Source of the DNA: Palsa-870 sp039935415
GTDB lineage: Bacteria > Chloroflexota > Dormibacteria > Dormibacterales > Dormibacteraceae
Direction: 5' to 3'
DNA length: 64,000 bases
Assembly: GCA_039935415.1 (NCBI GenBank)
Contig: JBDTKH010000028.1
Span: 75,842 to 139,841, forward strand
Made by a program: the position numbers and the translations under genes. Positions 24,068-31,666 of the stretch are shown here, one piece after another; position 1 is the stretch's first letter, and every line of letters begins with the position of its first letter. Under the pieces are notes generated by a model. The model saw nothing but the letters and a program-made list of their open reading frames with translations. It was not told where the DNA came from and made no database searches.

Positions 24068-25660
24068 CTATTGGGTTACGTCGATCCAGACCAGGCCTGG
24101 CGGCAGCGTGAGCACCTGGCCGCTGTCGAGCGTGAAGGTCAGCGGCCCGTGGCTGTCGGTCGAGGCCCAGTTGCCCGTGTAGTGGAGGCCCTTGTAGAAG
24201 ACGTCGATGCGGCCATTCGTGTCCAGGTCGTAGTCGTGGATGTGCGCCCCATGGCCGTCCCCGACATTGAGGAGCTGCTCGGTCGTATGCAGGTTGATCA
24301 GCATCTCGATTCTCAGCGGCTGGCCCAGGCTCACGTCCTTGTATGGATGATCCTCTTCGGACTTCTGGTACGTGCCGAGCACCGGGTCGTATGAGTAGAC
24401 CGAGTAATGCTCGGGCACGCTGAACGATGCAAGTGGGGCTCCGCCGCTCAGCGCGGGCCTCGCCTTGGGGATCGTGAAGGTTGAGAGTCCCGAGAAGTAG
24501 TTGTCTTCCGCGGCCTTGACCAAAGGCCCGTTGATCATCAGGTTGTCCGGCGCGTCTCGAGAGCCGATCCGGTACTGATAGCCAATCGTGTCGAAGAACT
24601 GCGGCGTCGGGTCGGAGGCGGCCCTGGCCGCCGTTGCTTGCGATTCACCTGACTGAAACAAGAGACCCTTGTAGTGTCGCCCGAGCTTCAGCGAGATGAA
24701 GCGAGCGGAACGCATCGGACCGATCAGGTCGGGCGCGTTGTCGTACATCGCGGTGAGCCGGGTGATGCCGCCCTCGGCCAGGTACTCCCAGACGATGTCG
24801 GCGGCCTGCAGGCCGTTCTGGTCGCGCGCGAACTCGTCGTTCGGGATCTGGATCAGGGCGGGGAACCTCAACGCCGTTGTGTGCTCGCGGTCGTGGTAGT
24901 AGATGCCCGTCTTGAGCGTGAAAGCTCCAGGAACGAGGTGACGTGTCTGGTCGCGGCCGCCCGCCGCCAGCTGGACCTGCAGCGGTCCGGACGGAATCCC
25001 GGTGGTGGTGAAGGTCGTGCTCTTCGAGTCGCTCGCCCACTTGAGGTCCGCAACCTGCGTCCCAACAGTCAGCTTGATCGTCGCCTGCTCCATCGCGTCG
25101 TTGAAGGTGACCTTCAGCAGCGTCCCTGGGTCGATCTCCATCCCGTCGCTGAGCGCGGCGCCGTTGGGGCCGGTGATCGAGGTCACGTGCGGCACGATGA
25201 GGGTGGTGAAGCTCCAGGTGGTGCCCTGCATGCGGTGATGTCCCGGGTCGATGATCGACTTCATCGCCACGGTGTAGCTCGTCAGCTCGCGCAACGGCTG
25301 GGTCGGCGACCACGCGTAGTCGCTCTGGCCAGAGACCGCGGTGATCGTACCCTGAGCGGGCGGGCTGATCGAGAACGCGGCCTGGACCGCCGCGATGGGG
25401 ACGGCGCGGCTGAAGTTGAGCATGATCCGGCTGTCCGGCGGAACATCGACCTGGCCGTTTTTGAAGTTGGTTGTGATCGTGGTGGGCAGCGTGTTCTCGT
25501 ACGCGAGGTAGGCAGCGACGCCGGTCAGCACGACGATGATCACGAGGCCGGCGCTGATCCAGCCGCGGCGCGTGAAACGGAAGCGCGGCCGCGAGCTTCG
25601 CCTCATTTGGAGGTGCGCGGGAGCTGGCTCGATTTCGGGGAGCGACGTGGTGAGGGACAA
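24068..25660 (-). CDS. Membrane-anchored DUF3048 (YerB-like) protein with Ig-like domains
   Basis: A 530-residue envelope protein. A short cytoplasmic N-terminus is followed by one TM segment (WISAGLVIIVVLTGVAAYLA, about 34-53). Two Ig-like (Big_5-type) domains follow: one around PPDSRIMLNFSRAVP to TTWSFTT and one around VTSITGPNGAALSDGMEIDPG. The C-terminal half is DUF3048, as in YerB: RFPALIQIPNDEFARDQNGLQ, ADIVWEYLAEGGITRLTAMY, IGPMRSARFISLKLG, and a final tail with VFYKGLHYTGNW. The DUF3048 function is unknown; the layout suggests a cell-wall role outside the membrane. Confidence 0.85.
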   Translation of the reverse strand: MSLTTSLPEIEPAPAHLQMRRSSRPRFRFTRRGWISAGLVIIVVLTGVAAYLAYENTLPTTITTNFKNGQVDVPPDSRIMLNFSRAVPIAAVQAAFSISPPAQGTITAVSGQSDYAWSPTQPLRELTSYTVAMKSIIDPGHHRMQGTTWSFTTLIVPHVTSITGPNGAALSDGMEIDPGTLLKVTFNDAMEQATIKLTVGTQVADLKWASDSKSTTFTTTGIPSGPLQVQLAAGGRDQTRHLVPGAFTLKTGIYYHDREHTTALRFPALIQIPNDEFARDQNGLQAADIVWEYLAEGGITRLTAMYDNAPDLIGPMRSARFISLKLGRHYKGLLFQSGESQATAARAASDPTPQFFDTIGYQYRIGSRDAPDNLMINGPLVKAAEDNYFSGLSTFTIPKARPALSGGAPLASFSVPEHYSVYSYDPVLGTYQKSEEDHPYKDVSLGQPLRIEMLINLHTTEQLLNVGDGHGAHIHDYDLDTNGRIDVFYKGLHYTGNWASTDSHGPLTFTLDSGQVLTLPPGLVWIDVTQ

Positions 25661-25694
25661 CGGGCCGTCCGCGATTATCTCAAAAGTCGCCGGC

Positions 25695-25949
25695 TCACGC
25701 GCCGAGACCCCGCAGGTACGAAAACGTGTACAGCCCCGTTGCGTGCCCGCTGTCGAACGCGATCTGCAATGCGTACTGGCCGATCAGCGTCACGTCCCTG
25801 ATGCGCAGCTCGTCCGGACTCAAGCTCTTGACCCTTGCGAGTCGGCCTGGCGCGCCCGCTTCGCCGCGACATTCGGCGCATGGACATGCCCAGCGCAGCT
25901 GCTCGCCCGTGTACGTGCTGCTGCGCCCGTCCTCCCATTCGATCGCCAT
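25695..25949 (-). CDS. DUF971 family protein
   Basis: An 84-residue protein of the DUF971 family (the N-terminal domain of gamma-butyrobetaine hydroxylase, also free-standing beside Mrp/ApbC proteins). Visible blocks are IEWEDGRSSTYTGEQLRWACPCAECR and TLIGQYALQIAFDSGHATGLYTFSYLR. C22 and C24 with C27 form a CxCxxC pattern. Homology-like residues (PLNVDVDRDRQV) continue upstream of ATG 25949 in the open frame, which has no ATG, GTG or TTG, so the true start may be a CTG such as the one about 36 nt upstream. It follows mrp closely on the same strand, matching the usual pairing. Confidence 0.8.
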   Translation of the reverse strand: MAIEWEDGRSSTYTGEQLRWACPCAECRGEAGAPGRLARVKSLSPDELRIRDVTLIGQYALQIAFDSGHATGLYTFSYLRGLGA

Positions 25950-26018
25950 GACCTGGCGGTCGCGATCGACGTCGACGTTCAGCGGAAATGGGTCGGGATC
26001 TTGCAGGTCTAAGCGGGC

Positions 26019-27098
26019 CTAATGCACGTTGATGACAGGCAGCTGTCGAAACGATTGGATCGAGGTCCGCGCGGCGACCTGGGACGCGATGTGCTCGAAC
26101 GCCTTCGCGCCCGGCGAGTCGGGGCGCGAGATGACGACCGGCGTTCCCGCGTCGGCGTCTTCGCGAATCCCCTCCTCGAGCGGGATCGCGCCGAGGAACG
26201 GAACGCCGAGTCGCTTGGCCGCCGCCTCCGCTCCGCCGTGGCTGAATATCTCGTGGCGATGCCCGCAGCTCGGGCAGATGTACCAGCTCATGTTTTCGAT
26301 CAGGCCGAGCGGCGTCACGTTCAGCTTCCTGAACATCTGCAGCGCTTTGATTGCGATGTCAGTCGCCACGTCCTGGGGCGTGCAGACAATTGCGACGCCG
26401 GTGATGGGAATTGCCTGCGCCAGCGTGAGCGACGCGTCGCCGGTGCCCGGCGGCAGGTCGATCACGAGGTAGTCGAGGCGGCCCCAATCGACCTGGACCA
26501 TCATCGCTTCGATGGCCTTGCCGACCATGGGTCCGCGATAGATCGTCGGCTGATCGCCCGGGTAGATGTGCCCGAACGACATGAGCTTCAGCCCGTGCGC
26601 CTCGATGGGCTGCAGCCGGCCATTGACCTGCTCGGGCACCGACCTTGATCCCGTCATGGCGGGCACCGATGGTCCATAGATGTCGGCGTCGAGGAGGCCG
26701 ACCTCGGCGCCGCTCTTGCGCAGCGCGGCCGCGAGGTTTACGGCGACCGTTGACTTTCCGACGCCGCCCTTGCCCGATGCGACGGCGATGGTTTGCTTCA
26801 CGCCGGGAAGGATCTCCGACGGCTTCGGCCGCATGAAGGCCTGGCGGACGTTGGCGGTCATGCGCACCTCGACGCCCGTCACGCCGGGAATGTCGCCGAC
26901 CAGGTCCTGCGCCTGGGACTTGAACCGGTCACGCACCGGGCACGCGGGGGTGGTGAGCTCGAATGTGAAGCTGACCTTGCCCTGCGCGTTGACCTCGAGC
27001 TCCTTGATCATGCCGAGGCTGACGACGTCGCGACCAAGGTCCGGGTCCTGGATGTGGCCCAGCACGTCGAGCACCTGCTGAGTGGAAGGTACGGCCAT
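26019..27098 (-). CDS. Mrp/ApbC-type iron-sulfur carrier ATPase
   Basis: A 359-residue P-loop ATPase of the Mrp/NBP35 family, which carries and delivers Fe-S clusters. An N-terminal MIP18 (DUF59) domain comes first (VLDVLGHIQDPDLGRDVVSLGMI). The deviant Walker A is IAVASGKGGVGKSTVAVNLA, followed by DADIYGPSVP, YRGPMVGKAIEAMM, DYLVIDLPPGTGDASLTLAQ, and the cluster-binding CPSCGHRHEIF. ATG 27098 is the family start; the frame is open 41 codons upstream without homology. A DUF971 gene follows. Confidence 0.92.
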   Translation of the reverse strand: MAVPSTQQVLDVLGHIQDPDLGRDVVSLGMIKELEVNAQGKVSFTFELTTPACPVRDRFKSQAQDLVGDIPGVTGVEVRMTANVRQAFMRPKPSEILPGVKQTIAVASGKGGVGKSTVAVNLAAALRKSGAEVGLLDADIYGPSVPAMTGSRSVPEQVNGRLQPIEAHGLKLMSFGHIYPGDQPTIYRGPMVGKAIEAMMVQVDWGRLDYLVIDLPPGTGDASLTLAQAIPITGVAIVCTPQDVATDIAIKALQMFRKLNVTPLGLIENMSWYICPSCGHRHEIFSHGGAEAAAKRLGVPFLGAIPLEEGIREDADAGTPVVISRPDSPGAKAFEHIASQVAARTSIQSFRQLPVINVH

Positions 27099-27288
27099 AG
27101 CCAGGGATGTTACCGGGGCCGGGCAGTGGCCACCTGAACGGCCCCCGATGCGCGCCGCGCCGCGGGCACACCTGGCGGTGGGCCCACCCTCCTCCCGAGC
27201 TTGCCACCCCCAAGCCAACACAACTACCGCGGCTCACCTTAGAGGAGGTTCGAACGGCTCACAAGCCTGCCTGTTAATTTCGCTTGCG

Positions 27289-27909
27289 ATGAACGGTCGC
27301 GCCGCGCTGCTCGCACACCAGGCTGCTTGTCGCGACTGTAGGGTCTGCGTCGAGCAGGGAATCATCCCCGAGGCGAATCCCACCTTCGAGGGCCGGTGGG
27401 GCGCTCCATTCCTTCTCGTCGGCCAGGCCCCCGGTCCGGTGGAACGAGAGTCGCGCAAACCCTTCGCGGGGCGCGCCGGCAAGGAGCTCGAGCGCTGGAT
27501 GCTCCGCGCGGGTTTCGAAAGCGCCGAAGAGTTCCGCAGCCTCACCTACATCGCCGCCCTCATGCGCTGCTTCCCCGGCCGCAACCCGAAGGGGTCCGGT
27601 GACCTGAAGCCGCCCCCGGCCGCGGTCGCGAACTGCACCCACTGGCTCGACGCGGAGCTGCGACTGTTGAAACCGCGAGTTCTGATCCTCGTCGGACAGC
27701 TTGCGATCGCGCGATTCCTCGGCCCCGGGCGGCTCGAGGACAGGGTCGGTCATCGATTCGGCGATCGTCCCGTCATGGTCCCGCTGCCTCACCCCTCCGG
27801 CCAGAGTCGCTGGCTCAATGACCACGCGAACCGCGCCCGCCTCACCGCAGCCCTCGAGCTGATTGCGGTTTTGCGTTCGGACCTTGCGCGCCCGCGACGA
27901 AGGGCGTGA
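27289..27909 (+). CDS. Uracil-DNA glycosylase, Fe-S (family 4-like)
   Basis: A 206-residue DNA repair glycosylase that would remove uracil from DNA. The active-site motif A is GQAPGPVE (45-52) followed by PFAGRAGKELERWM, and motif B is HPSG (168-171). Cysteines at 14, 17, 20, 94 and 116 include the ligands of the 4Fe-4S cluster typical of family 4 enzymes. ATG 27289 places the CxxC at the normal distance. The upstream 190 nt separate it from the divergent mrp gene and can hold both promoters. A hairpin terminator follows. Confidence 0.85.
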   Translation: MNGRAALLAHQAACRDCRVCVEQGIIPEANPTFEGRWGAPFLLVGQAPGPVERESRKPFAGRAGKELERWMLRAGFESAEEFRSLTYIAALMRCFPGRNPKGSGDLKPPPAAVANCTHWLDAELRLLKPRVLILVGQLAIARFLGPGRLEDRVGHRFGDRPVMVPLPHPSGQSRWLNDHANRARLTAALELIAVLRSDLARPRRRA

Positions 27910-27916
27910 AATAACG

Positions 27917-27944
27917 AGGCGGGCCGTCGCAGCACGGCCTTTTT
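27917..27944 (+). terminator. Terminator after the uracil-DNA glycosylase gene
   Basis: A GC stem (ggccgt / acggcc, 27922-27939) is followed by a run of five T. The T-run sits just upstream of the next gene, whose own ribosome-binding site comes right after. Confidence 0.75.
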
Positions 27945-27959
27945 CAAATGGAGGAAGTG

Positions 27960-28277
27960 GTGAAGTATCTGCTTATCTTTTATGGCGGAGGCATGCCCGA
28001 AGGCGCGGCAGCGCAGGCGCGCGTGATGAAGCAGTGGGAAACGTGGTACGGCAAGCTCGGCCCGGCGGTGGTCGACGGCGGCAACCCGATGTCGGGAGCA
28101 GTGAACAAGATCAGGTCGGGCGGAGCGATCAGCAAGGGCCCGATCGGGAAGCGAGCCACCGGCTACAGCATCCTCGAGGCTCCATCTCTGGACAAGGCGA
28201 CCAAGATGGCGAAGGGCTGCCCCATCCTCAAGAGCGGGGGCGAGATCGCCGTCTACGAAACCTTCAACGTCATGTGA
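27960..28277 (+). CDS. YCII-related (DGPF-like) protein
   Basis: A 105-residue protein of the YCII/DGPF group (dimeric alpha-beta barrel fold, unknown function). It starts MKYLLIFYGGG, as family members do, and contains GPAVVDGGNPM, GYSILEAPSLDKATKMAKGCP and a C-terminal GEIAVYET. I start at GTG 27960 because a strong Shine-Dalgarno (ggagg, 27950-27954) precedes it and homology begins there; the ATG at 27948 overlaps that site. Such proteins often sit near ECF sigma factors, but none adjoins it here. Confidence 0.8.
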   Translation: MKYLLIFYGGGMPEGAAAQARVMKQWETWYGKLGPAVVDGGNPMSGAVNKIRSGGAISKGPIGKRATGYSILEAPSLDKATKMAKGCPILKSGGEIAVYETFNVM

Positions 28278-28326
28278 CGCCTGGGTTTGGTGACGGCCGT
28301 TTGGAGACGGCTGGTTCTGGCAATCT

Positions 28327-28362
28327 AAGCCCCTCACCAGGCCTCTCCCCGAAGGGGAAAGG
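28327..28362. repeat. Palindromic spacer element before rsmE
   Basis: The sequence cccctcaccaggcctctccc continues into cgaaggggaaagg and can form ccccgaagggg-type hairpins. It is related to the spacers at 2046 and 24045. It is 7 nt upstream of the GTG of rsmE. Confidence 0.4.
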
Positions 28363-28368
28363 TTCGTA

Positions 28369-29034
28369 GTGCCGGCATTTTTCGCCAAGCGTGAGGGCGG
28401 GCGGGCACTGATCCTGGGCGCCGACGCCCGCCACCTCGCGCGCTCGCTCCGGGCTCGGGTGGGGGAGGAGATCGACGTGATCGACCCCGCCGGCTTCATG
28501 CTCACCGTCCGCCTGGACAGCGTGTCGCCCGACCGCGTGGAGGGGGCCATCGTGGCGGAGCGTCCTCACCAGCCTGAGCCCACGGCAAAGATCACCATCG
28601 CGATCGCCAACCTGCCGGCGCCGGCCCTCGAGCTGGTCCTGTCGCGCTGCACCGAGGCCGGCGCTTTCGCGTTTTGCGTCTTCCAGGCCGAGCGCAGCGT
28701 CGCTCGCGGCGCCAAGGCCGACCGCTGGCTCGCGATCTGTCGCGAGGCGGCCATGCTGGCCGGCCGCCTGCGCGTGCCGGAGGTTTCGAGCGCGGCCTCC
28801 ACACAAGAGGCGATCGCCGGCGCTGGCCACCCCGTGATGCTGGTTCGCGGGGCGGAAATGCCGCTCGCCACCCTCCGCACCCCGCGGGACGTCACGTTGC
28901 TCGTCGGCCCAGAGGGCGGATGGTCGGAGCGCGAGCTCGCCCTGGCGCAAATCAGAGCCGACCTCGGCCCGCGCAACCTCCGGGCGGACACCGCGGCGCT
29001 CGTGGGACTCTCGATCGCGCTCGCCGTCCGCTGA
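28369..29034 (+). CDS. rsmE: 16S rRNA (uracil(1498)-N3)-methyltransferase
   Basis: A 221-residue SPOUT methyltransferase that methylates U1498 of 16S rRNA. An N-terminal PUA-like part (ADARHLARSLRARVGEEIDVIDPAG) is followed by the knotted domain with NLPAPALELVLSRCTEAGAF, KADRWLAICREAAMLAGRLRVPEV, LLVGPEGGWSERELALAQ and LGPRNLRADTAALVGLS, the SAM-binding loops. It is slightly short for the family (about 240). Start GTG 28369. The gene leads the NAD operon region but is probably only loosely linked to it. Confidence 0.9.
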   Translation: MPAFFAKREGGRALILGADARHLARSLRARVGEEIDVIDPAGFMLTVRLDSVSPDRVEGAIVAERPHQPEPTAKITIAIANLPAPALELVLSRCTEAGAFAFCVFQAERSVARGAKADRWLAICREAAMLAGRLRVPEVSSAASTQEAIAGAGHPVMLVRGAEMPLATLRTPRDVTLLVGPEGGWSERELALAQIRADLGPRNLRADTAALVGLSIALAVR

Positions 29035-29052
29035 ATCGTCTGCTTCCACTGT

Positions 29053-29079
29053 TGCTTCGGATTGAGATAAGATGAAGCA
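29053..29079 (+). promoter_or_regulatory. Possible operator for the NrtR-like regulator
   Basis: An inverted repeat (tgcttc at 29053-29058 and gaagca at 29074-29079, 15 nt apart) spans the regulator's start codon. A second tgcttc lies at 29041. It is short and could be chance; it is listed because the regulator would be expected to act here. Confidence 0.25.
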
Positions 29080-29842
29080 TGAGATGGCGGAGCGGGTGAT
29101 CGCGCGCAGCTTTGGGGACGACCCTCTGGCCGCCTCCAGCTCCCCTGTTTCCGTCGACCTGGCGGTTTTCACGCTGGCCGGCCGCGAGCTGAGCGTCCTC
29201 CTGACCGAGCGGACCGAGCCGCCGTATCCCGGTTTCTGGGCGCTTCCAGGCCGCCTACGCCGGCCGGGCGCTTCGCTCGACTCCCAATCGCGCGACCTGC
29301 AATCCACCGTGACGGGCGTTGATGGCGGCTGGATCGAGCAGCTCAAGACCTTCCATCGGCCGCAGCAGCTGGACGGCGCCGGGCACGTGGTCATACCCGG
29401 CCGAGATCCCCGCGGCGACGTGCTTTCTGTGGCCTACATCGCGATCGTCCCGACCGCGCTCGCGGAGTCCTGCGTCGAGCGCAACGCTGAGGGCGAGCAG
29501 CAGTGGCACCCGGTGCGGCGCCTGCCCGCGGAGATGGCGTTCGACCACCGCGAGATCGTCGACTACGCGGTGCGCCGCCTTCGCAGCAAGGTCGGCTACT
29601 CGTCGATCGGTTTCCAGCTGCTCCCGTCGGAATTCACCATCAGCGAGCTGCAGCACGTCTACGAGGCTGTGCTCGGCCTTTCGATCAACCGCGGCAACTT
29701 CTGGCGCAGGGTCGTCGACCGCGGCGTCATCGAGCCCACGGGCGAGGAGCGAAACGTGCGCGGCAAGCGCGCCTACCTCTTCCGGTTCACGCAGCAGGCT
29801 TTCGGCCTGCGAGAGGAGCCCGATGGTTTCATCGAAGCCTGA
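29072..29842 (+). CDS. NrtR-like Nudix-fold transcriptional regulator
   Basis: A 256-residue protein with a Nudix-fold sensor (about 25-165) and a winged helix at the C-terminus. It contains PYPGFWALPG, WIEQLKTFHRP and GRDPRGDVLSVAYIAIV, the NrtR-type blocks. The Nudix box itself lacks the REUxEE glutamates, so hydrolysis should be lost, as in NrtR regulators that sense ADP-ribose. The C-terminal wing is LSINRGNFWRRVVDRGVI. It sits directly upstream of nadC, overlapping it by 20 nt, and then nadA and nadB. It probably represses this NAD synthesis operon. ATG 29084 is an alternative start. Confidence 0.85.
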   Translation: MKHEMAERVIARSFGDDPLAASSSPVSVDLAVFTLAGRELSVLLTERTEPPYPGFWALPGRLRRPGASLDSQSRDLQSTVTGVDGGWIEQLKTFHRPQQLDGAGHVVIPGRDPRGDVLSVAYIAIVPTALAESCVERNAEGEQQWHPVRRLPAEMAFDHREIVDYAVRRLRSKVGYSSIGFQLLPSEFTISELQHVYEAVLGLSINRGNFWRRVVDRGVIEPTGEERNVRGKRAYLFRFTQQAFGLREEPDGFIEA

Positions 29843-30671
29843 CCTGGATCTGATAGTGGCCGCCGCCCTCGAGGAGGATCTGGGCGAGCTGGGCGTCGAC
29901 ATCACGACGAAGTCGATCGTCGACCCTGGCCAGCTCGCGGAGGCAGTCGTCATCGCCCGCAAGCCAGGCGTGCTCAGCGGCGCGGCGGCGGCGGCGCGGG
30001 TGTTCGAGCTGGTGCATCAACCATGCGGGTACCACGCGCTGCTGGCCGACGGCGCGCGTGTCGAGCCGGGCGACGTCGTGGCTCGAATCACGGGGTCACT
30101 CGCATCGATCCTCACGGCCGAGCGCACCGCGCTCAACTTCCTGCAGCGCCTGTCCGGCATCGCCACCATGACGCGGCGCTACGCCGACGCGCTGAGCGAT
30201 CACCGCGACGTCACGTTGCTCGACACGCGCAAGACGACGCCCGGCCTGCGCGTCCTGGAGCGCGCCGCGGTGCGCGATGGCGGCGGGCACAACCACCGCG
30301 ACGGGCTGTGGGACGCGATCCTGATCAAGGACAACCACGTCGCAGCGGCCGGCGGTGTGACCAATGCCATCGACCGCGCGCGGCGCGCGCACATGCCCAT
30401 CGAGGTTGAGGTGGACACTCTCGAGCAGCTGAGCGAAGCGCTGGACGCCGGCGTCGAAATCATCCTGCTCGACAACATGTCGCCAGAGCTCATGCGCAGC
30501 GCGGTCGAGATCACAGCCGGGCGCGCGAAGCTCGAAGCGTCAGGCGGGATGACCCTGGACGGGGCTGTCGCCGCCGCGAAAGCGGGCGTCGACCGCATCT
30601 CGGTTGGCGCACTGACACACTCCGCGCCGTCGCTGGACCTGAGCCTGGAGGTCACCAGGACGTGGCGGTGA
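29823..30671 (+). CDS. nadC: Nicotinate-nucleotide pyrophosphorylase (quinolinate phosphoribosyltransferase)
   Basis: Makes nicotinate mononucleotide from quinolinate and PRPP, the third step of de novo NAD synthesis. 282 residues, the usual length. Visible blocks are EEDLGELGVDITTKSIV, LTAERTALNFLQRLSGIAT, LLDTRKTTPGLRVLERAAVRDGG cut short here to its core LDTRKTTPGLR, GLWDAILIKDNH, VEVDTLEQLSEAL, and LEASGGMTLD. ATG 29823 lies inside the end of the regulator gene, giving translational coupling; the frame is open further upstream without homology. Confidence 0.94.
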   Translation: MVSSKPDLDLIVAAALEEDLGELGVDITTKSIVDPGQLAEAVVIARKPGVLSGAAAAARVFELVHQPCGYHALLADGARVEPGDVVARITGSLASILTAERTALNFLQRLSGIATMTRRYADALSDHRDVTLLDTRKTTPGLRVLERAAVRDGGGHNHRDGLWDAILIKDNHVAAAGGVTNAIDRARRAHMPIEVEVDTLEQLSEALDAGVEIILLDNMSPELMRSAVEITAGRAKLEASGGMTLDGAVAAAKAGVDRISVGALTHSAPSLDLSLEVTRTWR

Positions 30672-31666
30672 TCGAGATCGACCTCGAGTCCGACGCCGCC
30701 GAGTACGGGCGGCGCAGCATCCCGCGCGACCTCGCGGCGATGAGCCGGGAGATCCGCGAGCTGGCCCGAGCGCGCAACGCAGTGATCCTCTCGCACAACT
30801 ACCAGGTGCCTGAGGTCCAGGACGCCGCCGACTTCGTGGGTGACTCGTTGGGCCTCTCGCGCCAGGCCGCTGCGACGGACGCCGACGTGATCGTTTTTTG
30901 CGGCGTGCACTTCATGGCCGAGACGGCGAAGATCCTGAGCCCCTCCAAGCGCGTCCTCATCCCCGACCTCGAGGCAGGGTGCTCGCTTGCGTCGACCATC
31001 AACGCGCAGCAGCTCGAGGCGTGGAAGGCGCAGCATCCCGGCGCAATCGTCGTGTCGTACGTCAACACCACCGCCGAGGTGAAGGCGCTGAGCGACTACT
31101 GCTGCACCTCTGGCAACGCCGAGCGCGTCATTCGCGCGATCCCCGAGGACAAGGAAATCCTGTTTCTCCCCGACATGTTTCTCGGCACCTACCTCGAGAA
31201 GGTGACCGGCCGGGCGATGCACGTCTGGCCTGGGGAGTGCCACGTGCACGCGGGGATCAGGCCGAGCGACATCGACTTCGCGCGGCGCGAGCACGGCGAC
31301 GCCGACCTGCTGGTCCATCCCGAGTGCGGCTGCGCCAGCCAGTGCATGTACTTCAAGGTTAACGGGGACCTCGACGCGGACCGCACGCACATCCTCAGCA
31401 CCGAGGGCATGGTGCTGCACGCGCAGCAGCACCCGGGCCGCAGCTTTGTCGTCGCGACCGAGCTCGGGATCATGCACCGCCTGGCGAAGGAGGCTCCGCA
31501 GGGGCGCTTCTACGCGGCCAGCGAGCGTGCCATCTGCCGCTACATGAAGAAGATCACGCTCGAGAAGCTGCTGACCACGATGCGCGACGACGTGTTCGAA
31601 GTCACCGTCCCGGCGGACGTCGCCGACCGGGCCCGCGGCGCGATCCAGCGAATGGTGGAACTGTGA
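30662..31666 (+). CDS. nadA: Quinolinate synthase
   Basis: A 334-residue 4Fe-4S enzyme that condenses iminoaspartate with dihydroxyacetone phosphate to quinolinate. Visible are ILSHNYQVPEVQDAADFVGDS, FCGVHFMAETAKIL, PDLEAGCSLA, YVNTTAEVKALSDYCCTS, HVWPGECHVHAGI and HPECGCASQCMYF, holding the cluster cysteines and substrate residues. It starts at GTG 30662, overlapping nadC by 10 nt, and overlaps nadB by 4 nt. NadA and NadB together make quinolinate from aspartate. Confidence 0.95.
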   Translation: MAVIEIDLESDAAEYGRRSIPRDLAAMSREIRELARARNAVILSHNYQVPEVQDAADFVGDSLGLSRQAAATDADVIVFCGVHFMAETAKILSPSKRVLIPDLEAGCSLASTINAQQLEAWKAQHPGAIVVSYVNTTAEVKALSDYCCTSGNAERVIRAIPEDKEILFLPDMFLGTYLEKVTGRAMHVWPGECHVHAGIRPSDIDFARREHGDADLLVHPECGCASQCMYFKVNGDLDADRTHILSTEGMVLHAQQHPGRSFVVATELGIMHRLAKEAPQGRFYAASERAICRYMKKITLEKLLTTMRDDVFEVTVPADVADRARGAIQRMVEL

